Positions 34,517-41,554 of a DNA stretch of 63,483 bases are shown piece after piece. The notes beneath the pieces are model-generated. The model did no database searches. It was not told the DNA's origin and was given only the letters and a program-made list of their open reading frames with translations. Positions within the stretch are counted from its first letter, which is position 1, and each line of letters opens with the position of its first letter. The DNA comes from an uncultured bacterium (lineage in GTDB: Bacteria > Bacillota > Clostridia > Lachnospirales > Lachnospiraceae): positions 1 to 63,483 of the forward strand of contig CAMTMP010000024.1 of the NCBI GenBank assembly GCA_947073545.1. The letters are read 5' to 3'. The position numbers were made by a program, and so were the translations under genes.

Positions 34517-35438
34517 ACCGGACATTCACGCGGACGATTATGCGCTCACCTTAAATACGTCGAGGGATATGCTTGCTTGTATGCGCAAGGGCAGGCTTGA
34601 CAGTATCAGTGTTGTGCCTAATATGGGCTGTTTTGAGGAATGTATGGAGCTGCTTTGCGGGGAGATACCGAAACTCCCCTTTTTGCCGCTTCTGTCGGTA
34701 CATCTGGATTTTGTGGAGGGAAGAAGTCTGGCGGGAAGAGAACGCACCCCCGATTTGACGAAACCAGACAGTGACCTGATGGGACTTGGCTGGGGCGGTC
34801 TTTTTGCGGCGTCCTACCTGCCCCATAAGCGGAAGAAGATTAAGGCGCAGTTAAAGTGTGAAATCAAGGCCCAGCTTGCCAAAGCGCAGGGGGCGATAAA
34901 AAAGTGTATGGAAATTGCGGACGAAAACGGGATTTCCAGCGGGCAGAAGGGGCTTCGGATCGACAGCCACCAGCACGCCCACATGATTCCCGTGGTGTGG
35001 GAGGCCGTTTTGGAAGTGGTGCGTGAGGAGGGATACACGCTGGAGTATATCCGCAATTCCAAAGAACCGCTTGGCATATTTCTGACAGATATGTCGCTTT
35101 ATAAAACGTACCGGCCCGTGAACTTCGTGAAAAACAGACTGTTGTCGCTTTACTCCCACAGGGCTGACCGTTATTGCAAAGCCACAGGCATAAAGCAGAT
35201 GTATCTCTGGGGACTTGTGATGAGCGGCCGGATGGATCGGGGGAGAATAGAACGGCTTTACGGGAAAATGAAACGAAAGGCCGAGCGGGACGGGAGAACG
35301 CTGGAGATTCTATTCCACCCGGGTATCACCCTGCCGGAGGAAGTCACGCCCGAGATCGCGAAGGAGGCCGCGGACGATTTCTACACCCGTAAGGACAGAC
35401 ATGTGGAGATGGAAGCGGTGCTCGGCGTGCAGTGGTGA
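34509..35438 (+). CDS. YdjC/ChbG-family carbohydrate deacetylase
   Basis: A 309-aa protein. The N-terminal KPDIHADDYALT holds the metal-binding Asp-Asp. RIDSHQHAHMIPVVW holds the His-x-x-His-type ligands. LEILFHPG closes the active site. This matches ChbG/HpnK-like deacetylases, which remove N-acetyl groups from oligosaccharides or lipid-linked sugars. It may create a free amine on the glycan or its lipid-linked precursor. ATG 34509 is set by the family start and by GGGAGGG upstream; the longer frame beginning 34296 lies inside the previous gene. Confidence 0.85.
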   Translation: MSKPDIHADDYALTLNTSRDMLACMRKGRLDSISVVPNMGCFEECMELLCGEIPKLPFLPLLSVHLDFVEGRSLAGRERTPDLTKPDSDLMGLGWGGLFAASYLPHKRKKIKAQLKCEIKAQLAKAQGAIKKCMEIADENGISSGQKGLRIDSHQHAHMIPVVWEAVLEVVREEGYTLEYIRNSKEPLGIFLTDMSLYKTYRPVNFVKNRLLSLYSHRADRYCKATGIKQMYLWGLVMSGRMDRGRIERLYGKMKRKAERDGRTLEILFHPGITLPEEVTPEIAKEAADDFYTRKDRHVEMEAVLGVQW

Positions 35439-35472
35439 AGGCGGTGCGTAAGAGGACGGGGCTGCGGAGGCG

Positions 35473-35502
35473 ATTCCTTTATATCTTGTCCGGAAAATGC
35501 GG
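35473..35502 (+). repeat. 30-bp direct repeat, left copy (remnant of a DUF4143-gene 3' end)
   Basis: A 30-base stretch starting ATTCCTTTATATCTTGTCC is identical to 36915-36944, the last coding part of the DUF4143 ATPase gene (coding IPLYLVRKMR). Flanking bases differ on both sides. It looks like the scar of a second copy of that gene. Confidence 0.9.
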
Positions 35503-35520
35503 AGGTGCGGCCAAATTTTA

Positions 35521-35648
35521 GAAAAATGTGTAAAATTTGATCGAAAACTTTAGAAAAATGTGTAATTTGGCGCCGAAAATCTCAGAAAAATGTGTGAAAT
35601 TTGATTGAAAATCCCGGAAAAATGTGTGATACTGATTTTGGACACATA
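35521..35648 (+). repeat. Four 32-bp tandem repeats at the DUF4143 ATPase promoter
   Basis: Units start at 35521, 35553, 35585 and 35617, exactly 32 bases apart. Each opens GAAAAATGTGT; the first three continue with an AAATTTGATYGAAAAT-like part. The fourth is divergent after the core. The -35 and -10 boxes lie inside units 3 and 4, so a protein bound here would control transcription. Confidence 0.9.
35605..35633 (+). promoter_or_regulatory. Promoter embedded in the 32-bp repeat array
   Basis: TTGAAA (35605-35610), 17 bases, then GATACT (35628-35633) with TGT upstream (extended -10). The leader is about 24 bases and carries AAGGGGG. Confidence 0.5.
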
Positions 35649-35663
35649 ATAAGGGGGATTTCA

Positions 35664-36956
35664 ATGAAGCGAAATGTTATTCAGGATTTGATAAACTGGA
35701 AAGCTGACGAGGAGCGAAAGCCCATGGTGCTTAAGGGCGCGCGGCAGGTCGGCAAGACATGGCTTATGAAAGAATTTGGGCGAAGCTGCTATGACAGTTT
35801 TGTCTATTTTAATTTTGACGAGGAGGATGCATTAAAATCCATCTTTGAGGCAAACAAGAATCCTCACCGGATTATTGCACTTCTTTCCATGATTGCCGGA
35901 GAAAAAATTCTGCCGGGTGAAACGCTTCTTATTTTTGACGAGATACAGGAGTGTCCGGAGGCGCTGAACGCATTGAAATATTTCAGGGAAAAAGCCAATG
36001 ACTACCACGTTATTGCGGCCGGGAGTCTTCTTGGTACACTTCTTGCAAAACCGAAATCCTATCCGGTCGGCATGGTAAATCTGCTTGACGTCTACCCGCT
36101 GACTTTTGACGAGTTCCTAGAAGCGGTCGATCCGGCGCTCTATGATTATTATGCAAGTATTCAGAAAAACCGACAAATTGAAGATTTCTTTCACAACCGT
36201 CTGCTTGAGGCATACAACAACTATCTGATCATCGGCGGCATGCCGGAATGCGTGGATTCATGGATGAAATACCGTGACCCGGAGAAAGTTTTTCGGATAC
36301 AGAGAGAGCTGATTGAAGTCTACGAAAATGATTTTTCCAAGCACAACGGCAAAGTGAACAGCGGACGCATTCTCATGGTTTTCCGCAGTATCGTCACACA
36401 GCTCGCCAAACCTAACGAGAAGTTTATGTACGGCGCTGTTCGCGAGGGCGGCAGGGCGCGGGATTTTGAGGAGGCGATCGAATGGCTTGTCTCGGCCGGT
36501 ATGCTTAACCGCGTCTACAATGTATCCAAAATGGAGCATCCTCTTTCGGCTTTTGACAAATTGGATCAGTTTAAACTTTTTGTATTTGATACCGGACTTC
36601 TCAAACATATGGCCGGTATTGACAACAGCGCGATCCTGTTAAAGGCGGACTACCAGTTCAAAGGGCCGTTGACGGAGAACTACTGTCTGCAGCAGCTTCG
36701 GGGGCAGTTCGGGATCGAACCCCGGTACTATTCCGACAAAAACAGTGAAATTGACTTTGTACTGCAATACGGGACTGAGATTATCCCTGTGGAGGCAAAA
36801 GGCGGGGAAGATAAAACCGCCCCGTCATTCAAAAAATATATTGCCGACCACAAACCCGAATACGCCATCCGCTTTTCCAAACGCGGTTATCGGAAGGACG
36901 GGTATATTACAAATATTCCTTTATATCTTGTCCGGAAAATGCGGGAGCTGTTGTGA
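35664..36956 (+). CDS. AAA+ ATPase with DUF4143 domain
   Basis: A 430-aa protein. Walker A is GARQVGKTW with Lys31; Walker B is LLIFDEIQECP. The C-terminal DUF4143 region has a nuclease-like pattern IDFVLQYGTEIIPVEAKGG (D...ExK) near residues 365-385. This family is widespread, usually as single genes in gut bacteria, and its function is unknown. ATG 35664 follows AAGGGGG; the frame open to 35601 runs through the repeat array and is not expected to be translated. The gene is isolated from the glycan operons, carries its own operator-like array and is bracketed by a 30-bp direct repeat, so it behaves like a self-contained acquired unit. Confidence 0.9.
   Translation: MKRNVIQDLINWKADEERKPMVLKGARQVGKTWLMKEFGRSCYDSFVYFNFDEEDALKSIFEANKNPHRIIALLSMIAGEKILPGETLLIFDEIQECPEALNALKYFREKANDYHVIAAGSLLGTLLAKPKSYPVGMVNLLDVYPLTFDEFLEAVDPALYDYYASIQKNRQIEDFFHNRLLEAYNNYLIIGGMPECVDSWMKYRDPEKVFRIQRELIEVYENDFSKHNGKVNSGRILMVFRSIVTQLAKPNEKFMYGAVREGGRARDFEEAIEWLVSAGMLNRVYNVSKMEHPLSAFDKLDQFKLFVFDTGLLKHMAGIDNSAILLKADYQFKGPLTENYCLQQLRGQFGIEPRYYSDKNSEIDFVLQYGTEIIPVEAKGGEDKTAPSFKKYIADHKPEYAIRFSKRGYRKDGYITNIPLYLVRKMRELL
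36915..36944 (+). repeat. 30-bp direct repeat, right copy (inside the DUF4143 gene 3' end)
   Basis: Identical to 35473-35502. Here it codes the last complete block before the stop (IPLYLVRKMR). The two copies are 1442 bases apart and bracket promoter array and gene. Confidence 0.9.
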
Positions 36957-37023
36957 CGGGACTCGCATTCGTCTTAGAATAAACGAAAAAATATTTTGTT
37001 GGCATAAGTATAAGAGGAGCCGC

Positions 37024-37052
37024 TTGCAAAACAGGCGGCTCTCATGTATAAT
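37024..37052 (+). promoter_or_regulatory. Promoter of the putative antitoxin RNA
   Basis: TTGCAA (37024-37029), exactly 17 bases, then consensus TATAAT (37047-37052). Nothing on the plus strand downstream is coding; the transcript would run into the terminator at 37117-37163. A GAGCCGC...GCGGCTC hairpin overlaps the promoter (37017-37041). Confidence 0.62.
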
Positions 37053-37058
37053 CTACTT

Positions 37059-37163
37059 ACAGAAAGCATATCGGACACGAAGTTCCGATTTGCCCTCAGT
37101 GTAAAATGTTTAATAAAGAAATAGCATCCACACTTTAGGCGGGCGGGATGCTATTTCTTTTTG
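37059..37163 (+). ncRNA. Putative type I antitoxin RNA
   Basis: An RNA of about 100 bases is predicted between the promoter at 37024-37052 and the terminator ending near 37163. Its 3' end is antisense to the 3' end of the toxin message, the convergent layout of txpA/ratA and bsrG/SR4 in Bacillus. A small hairpin TCGGA...TCCGA lies near 37071-37089. There is no direct evidence of transcription. Confidence 0.45.
37117..37163. terminator. Bidirectional terminator shared by toxin and antitoxin
   Basis: AGAAATAGCATCC (37117-37129) pairs perfectly with GGATGCTATTTCT (37146-37158), then TTTTTG on the plus strand. On the minus strand the stem contains the toxin stop codon and is followed by TTATTAAA. 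Confidence 0.9.
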
Positions 37164-37231
37164 TGATTATCTATGTAAGACAGAGCCGCAAAAATAACGA
37201 GCAATAATGTCAAAACTTCCATCACGCTCAT
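37151..37231 (-). CDS. Holin-like small membrane toxin (type I, Hol_Tox-like)
   Basis: A 26-aa peptide too short for routine gene calling: MSVMEVLTLLLVIFAALSYI then DNHKKK. One hydrophobic helix followed by a positively charged tail matches the 'putative holin-like toxin' family of Firmicutes (consensus like M-S-x-x-E-x-L-x-L-M-x-x-F, then K-rich tail), related to type I toxins that depolarise the membrane. AGAGGGTGG sits 5-8 bases before the ATG. Its promoter is at 37298-37327, and its stop codon lies in the shared terminator. It is the only feature in the 405-base gap between the DUF4143 gene and the SGNH gene, together with its candidate antitoxin RNA. Confidence 0.72.
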   Translation of the reverse strand: MSVMEVLTLLLVIFAALSYIDNHKKK

Positions 37232-37297
37232 GGGCACCACCCTCTTTCATAAGACTAGAGGGCATCAATCAGAAAATCGCATCCAGCTTCCTGTTCA

Positions 37298-37327
37298 ATT
37301 ATACTATTTCATGTTAACATGAATACA
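37298..37327 (-). promoter_or_regulatory. Toxin promoter with a 16-bp palindrome
   Basis: On the minus strand TATAAT lies at 37303-37298 and a weak -35 TGTATT at 37327-37322 (spacer 18). Between and over them is the perfect palindrome TTCATGTTAACATGAA (37308-37323), a likely protein-binding site. Confidence 0.6.
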
Positions 37328-37361
37328 GGTATTCGACAATAAAAATGGAATAAAATTTTTG

Positions 37362-38339
37362 CTACTCTTCCAGTACATCCCGCAGTTCCGGCACTTCCTC
37401 CGCAATGATTTCCATGAAATACGCCGCGCCTTCCGCGTTCAGATGGTCGGAGTCGGAAAAGTAAGTCAGATTTTCGCTGAAACGCGCGTCGTGGGAGTAG
37501 TCGTAATAACTGACGCTCGTGTCAGATGCGATTCGGTTGATCGTGCCGTAAAAGCGATCCAGAAAGTCTTCCGGCACCGGGGTATTATAATAAACGGAAA
37601 ATGGCGTGGTGATGAGCACGGGCGTAAGCTCGTGTTTTTTGCAGTAGTCGATCAGGGAGAGAAGCTGCTCTTCCCGTTCGGGTAAAAAGAGGGTTTCCTT
37701 GTTGTTGAAATGCCGGTCGAAACGCATGGCGGCCCTGCTTGCAAACTCAGCGACGGCGGCCTCGTCCATTTCTATAGGCTCCGCGGCGAACACCTTGAGA
37801 GAGGGGGAAAACGTTGGCAGCAGCTTTAAGAGATCCTCTCCGGCGGAGAGAATCGGAAGTCTGGTCGTCACGATGTCCGTATATAGATCATAGTTGGGGA
37901 TGTTTTTTGGGGAGAGGCAGTGATAGTATTTTATGGACAACGCCTGCGCCTCGGTCGCATTTACCGTCTCGTTGTTGAAGGAAAAGTAGGAGACGGGGAT
38001 AAACACGACGCACCCCTCGTCCAGATGTTTCCCGTATTCCGCTAACAGAGCCAGATCATACTGATAAGTCTGGCTTACGCTTCCGAAATTAAAGCAGGAA
38101 TATCCGTCCTGTGTAAGTCCGTCATAAACAAAGTCATAGGCGCCGTGGGAGCTGCCCACATTGGCGATTTCTACCTCGTTGATCTGATTCCCCAACATCC
38201 GCAGATTCCACATATCCATATACTTCGCATCGTCAATCTCCCGGTACGGTATATTTAATAAAAAAAGAATCAAAACCGCCGCCGCCGGGATAGCGATACA
38301 CTTTATGAGAAATACGAGGACTGTTTTTTTTCTATTCAT
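37362..38339 (-). CDS. Membrane-anchored SGNH/DltD-like acyltransferase accessory
   Basis: A 325-aa protein with one N-terminal membrane helix (residues ~7-29) and an extracellular SGNH-fold domain. The nucleophile motif is NVGSSHGAYDF, and the late catalytic pair is in SDSDHLNAEGA (DxxH). This resembles DltD, AlgX and AlgJ proteins that work with MBOAT acyltransferases on the cell surface. The MBOAT gene lies directly upstream on the same strand (115-base gap), so the two probably form one O-acylation machine. AAAGGAGG precedes ATG 38339. Confidence 0.8.
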   Translation of the reverse strand: MNRKKTVLVFLIKCIAIPAAAVLILFLLNIPYREIDDAKYMDMWNLRMLGNQINEVEIANVGSSHGAYDFVYDGLTQDGYSCFNFGSVSQTYQYDLALLAEYGKHLDEGCVVFIPVSYFSFNNETVNATEAQALSIKYYHCLSPKNIPNYDLYTDIVTTRLPILSAGEDLLKLLPTFSPSLKVFAAEPIEMDEAAVAEFASRAAMRFDRHFNNKETLFLPEREEQLLSLIDYCKKHELTPVLITTPFSVYYNTPVPEDFLDRFYGTINRIASDTSVSYYDYSHDARFSENLTYFSDSDHLNAEGAAYFMEIIAEEVPELRDVLEE

Positions 38340-38453
38340 CTTGTTCCTCCTTTTTTCAACTTTGAAAAATTGCACGACCTTTATTCACTGTGTAAGTGAA
38401 ATAATGATAGGCAGACCCGTGGAGAATGCTGGTATCAATCAATTACATCATGT

Positions 38454-39899
38454 TTAAAACTGAAAGTAGATAAACTCCGTCGCAATCCCTTTATAGGAAA
38501 ACAGTGCGGTCGCCACCAAAAGCAGGACATAAACGCTCCATCGCACAGGCCCAATCTGTCGTGACACCAGCCCGATCACATCCTGTTTCAGGGAAACCAG
38601 ATCGTAGAGGAAAAGCACGGCCGCCGACAGCAGCATGCCAAGCATGGATAAATACGGCATATCCAGACAGATCGCAGCGGTTTTCAGATAGTTTATGGGT
38701 CTTCCGATATCCCAGAACAGCCTTGAAATGATCCAGAACGCGTCCTGTATGGTGTTTGCCCGGAAAAAGATCCATGTAAAGCAGAGAAGAACAAAGGTGA
38801 CCGGAAGCTGCCACCAGTGTTTTTTTCTGGTGACGGGTTCGCCCCGCCTTGTCTTGGGGTAGAGAAAGGTTTCGACAATCTGCAAAACACCGTGGATGGA
38901 GCCCCAGAGAATATAGGTCAGGCTGCTGCCATGCCAGAAACCGCTCACTAGGAAAGTGATCAGCAGATTCAGGCAGTTACGCCATTTCGGCACACGGTTG
39001 CCGCCGAGCGGAATGTAGACGTAGTCCCGGAACCATGTGGACAGGGAAATATGCCAGCGGCTCCAAAATTCCTTGATGGAAAAGGAGAGGTACGGGCTTT
39101 TGAAGTTTGTTGTAAGCTCTATGCCGAAAAGTTTTGCACAGCCGATGGCGATGTCCGAATAGCCGGAAAAATCACAGTAAATCTCGATGGCAAACATCAC
39201 CGTGACGATGATGAAAACAAGCCCCACATAGCTGTGCGCATTGTCGTATACTTTGTTTACGGTGGCGGCGAACACGTCCGCGATCACCAGCTTTTTAAAG
39301 TACCCCCATGCCATCAGCTTTAACCCGTAGGTCACACCTTTGTAGTCGAAGCGCTGCTCCCGCTTAAACTGTGGCAAGAGCGCGTCGGCCCGGCCGATGG
39401 GTCCGGCGAGAAGCTGCGGGAAAAAGGAGACGAAGAGGGCATAATAACCAAAGTGCCGTTCGGCACGGATTTTTCCTTTATAGACGTCGATCAGATAGCC
39501 CATGGACTGAAAGAAGTAGAAGGAAACGCCTGCGGGCAGCAGGATTCTCAGGGTAAGAGGCTGCAGGGAGAGACGGCCTGTGTCAATCATGGCATTGATC
39601 CGGTCAACCACCGGAGCGCCCAGCTTAAAGAGCAGAAGAATACCCACAAGGGGAAGAATGCCGCCCAGAAGACAACGCTTCCTTTTTGCTTGATCGGGGG
39701 CGTTTTCCAGAAAAAGAGCCAAAAAGTAGGTAAGAACCGTGGTGAAAAAGAGCAGAAGGCCGTAGGCCGCGTGGAGATTCATGTAAAAGGCATAGCTTGC
39801 CCCCAGCAGGAAAATCCAGCGGAACCGGACAGGCACGATATGGTACAGGATAAAGGCCGCTGTTAAAAAGACGGCAAAGGTTATGGAATGAAAGAGCAT
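38454..39899 (-). CDS. MBOAT-family O-acyltransferase (DltB/AlgI-like)
   Basis: A 481-aa polytopic protein with about 11 helices. Family landmarks are LPAGVSFYFFQSMGYLIDVYKG, IYCDFSGYSDIAIG, FWSRWHISLSTWFRDYVYIPLGGN and SGFWHGSSLTYILWG. His323 in the last is the expected catalytic residue. MBOATs move acyl groups through the membrane onto extracellular glycans or teichoic acids. It pairs with the SGNH protein at 37362. Its start lies 15 bases downstream of the GtrII-like gene, forming a three-gene minus-strand operon. Confidence 0.93.
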   Translation of the reverse strand: MLFHSITFAVFLTAAFILYHIVPVRFRWIFLLGASYAFYMNLHAAYGLLLFFTTVLTYFLALFLENAPDQAKRKRCLLGGILPLVGILLLFKLGAPVVDRINAMIDTGRLSLQPLTLRILLPAGVSFYFFQSMGYLIDVYKGKIRAERHFGYYALFVSFFPQLLAGPIGRADALLPQFKREQRFDYKGVTYGLKLMAWGYFKKLVIADVFAATVNKVYDNAHSYVGLVFIIVTVMFAIEIYCDFSGYSDIAIGCAKLFGIELTTNFKSPYLSFSIKEFWSRWHISLSTWFRDYVYIPLGGNRVPKWRNCLNLLITFLVSGFWHGSSLTYILWGSIHGVLQIVETFLYPKTRRGEPVTRKKHWWQLPVTFVLLCFTWIFFRANTIQDAFWIISRLFWDIGRPINYLKTAAICLDMPYLSMLGMLLSAAVLFLYDLVSLKQDVIGLVSRQIGPVRWSVYVLLLVATALFSYKGIATEFIYFQF

Positions 39900-39914
39900 A
39901 GCAGCCTCCGTATT

Positions 39915-41435
39915 TTACTTAAAAAGAATGATGATTTTGTCACCGCTTTCGTAACATGCGTAGATACTGTTTTCCAAAGAAGGCGGTGTACTGTCTGTCA
40001 GGATTTGGTCCTGTTCGGTAAAGTCGTCAAATTCAAATACCTCTCGGGAATACTGTAACAGGATTGCACCGCCTAAGTAGGAGGAATTTGTGAGATAGGA
40101 CGGCACGATTCTCCGGAAGAGAGGATACTTTTTCGTGAGACGGGCCGTCTCCGGAGAGCGGGGCGCTCTTCCCGAAACCGTGATAGCGCGGTAAATGTTG
40201 TCCGCATTCAGGGTTTCCAGGTCATGGACTATGCTGTGGGTGAGATAGGTTTCGTATTGCTGCTGGCTGGCCATGGCATTGCCGTAAGTGTAAGAAAAAG
40301 TAAATCCGAAGAGCAGGCAGGGCAGAAAAAGGATCGCGGTGAGGCGCTTGAGTCTGCGGCAGAGGGACGCGATCATGACAGCCGCCCACAGTCCCGTACT
40401 GGCGAGACAGACCAGAGAATGCGCGCTTATGCTGAATATCGAAGGGGTCAGAACCAGAAGGGGAAGCATGGAAGCAAAGGTCACAATGGCAGGCAGAAAA
40501 AGCACATACAGGAGAGAGAAAATTCTCAGCGGCAAAGGCTTTTTTTGATGCATCACATCCCATGCAGTGCACCCCAGCCCAGAAACGACCAGAATGCCGA
40601 AGAGTAAGAGGGGAAGAGCGGGAACCCCCTGCAAAAACTCGTCGATGAGATCTGTAAAAACCCGGAAATTCTGCGTGATTGCATAGAAAAGCCCGCCGTC
40701 GGCCTTCCAGCCAAACTGATAGGCGTCAGGCTGCCAGCCGCCGTTTGCCGGGCGGATATAATGATTTAAAATCACGTATTTATAGACAATCACACTAAAC
40801 GCACAGGCGGACGCCTGTACGAACAGTCTGGGGATATCGACGCGGGCGGAAGAAAGCATAAAAAACAATTCCAGAAACCAAAGCCCGATATAAACGCCGC
40901 AGCAGGGCTGGTAGGTGGTAAAAGTAACCATGCACAGGAAGAAGGAAAAGAGAAAAATTTTATAAAGCGCCTTTTTTTCCGGCACGACATAGGGCAGAAT
41001 CGCGGCGCACAGGGCGAGCGTCATGGTAACACAATCAAACTGGTAGGAGAGATTGGACAAAAAATAAGGGTTTGCAATCACTAAAAAACCAGCCGCCAAG
41101 GCGGGGATGATCTGTCCGGCGCCGCTCAGACAGCGCTTTGCGTACAGCGCCAGGGTATAGGCTAAGAGAAGCACGGACAAAAGAAGCGGCAGCGGGGCAA
41201 CGTTTCCGAGAGGGTAACCGCCGCTCAACTGAGTGACCAGCTTTTCCGTCAGGGGGCGGGCGTCATTGTTCCATCCCGTAATGCCGTAGAGACTTCTTGG
41301 AATATCGTCATAGCAGGGACGGTTTGCGAGAATGATAGGCAGAACATAGATGGTGTACAGGGCAGTCAGACCTAAAAAAAGGGTTTTGTCCTTCTGTTCT
41401 ATCGTAAGCCAGACGGGAAATTTTTTGTTTTTCAT
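39915..41435 (-). CDS. GtrII-like glucosyltransferase membrane protein
   Basis: A 506-aa protein with about 10 helices. The first external loop reads NRPCYDDIPRSLYGITGWNNDARPL, with the Asp-Asp expected of GT-C enzymes and the NDxRPL block typical of the GtrII/Glucos_trans_II family (phage serotype conversion glucosyltransferases). The ribosome site GGAGG is 11 bases before ATG 41435; the upstream in-frame ATG (41483) lies in the divergent promoter region. It is the first gene of the minus-strand operon with the MBOAT and SGNH genes. It probably adds a side-chain sugar from a polyprenyl-phosphate carrier. Confidence 0.75.
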   Translation of the reverse strand: MKNKKFPVWLTIEQKDKTLFLGLTALYTIYVLPIILANRPCYDDIPRSLYGITGWNNDARPLTEKLVTQLSGGYPLGNVAPLPLLLSVLLLAYTLALYAKRCLSGAGQIIPALAAGFLVIANPYFLSNLSYQFDCVTMTLALCAAILPYVVPEKKALYKIFLFSFFLCMVTFTTYQPCCGVYIGLWFLELFFMLSSARVDIPRLFVQASACAFSVIVYKYVILNHYIRPANGGWQPDAYQFGWKADGGLFYAITQNFRVFTDLIDEFLQGVPALPLLLFGILVVSGLGCTAWDVMHQKKPLPLRIFSLLYVLFLPAIVTFASMLPLLVLTPSIFSISAHSLVCLASTGLWAAVMIASLCRRLKRLTAILFLPCLLFGFTFSYTYGNAMASQQQYETYLTHSIVHDLETLNADNIYRAITVSGRAPRSPETARLTKKYPLFRRIVPSYLTNSSYLGGAILLQYSREVFEFDDFTEQDQILTDSTPPSLENSIYACYESGDKIIILFK

Positions 41436-41554
41436 CGGCGTGGTATCCTCCGGTTGTGTCGCTGATCTATAAGTACTTTTCACTTTATTATTTTACTGTA
41501 TTGTGGAAATATTTACAACCATGTGCTATAGTGAAAGCGGAGGCGGAAGAAAAC

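Noticed and set aside
35521..35648. Possible short CRISPR array (32-bp units, four copies)
   Set aside because: Units are contiguous with no unique spacers, the promoter of the ATPase lies inside, and no cas genes are present.
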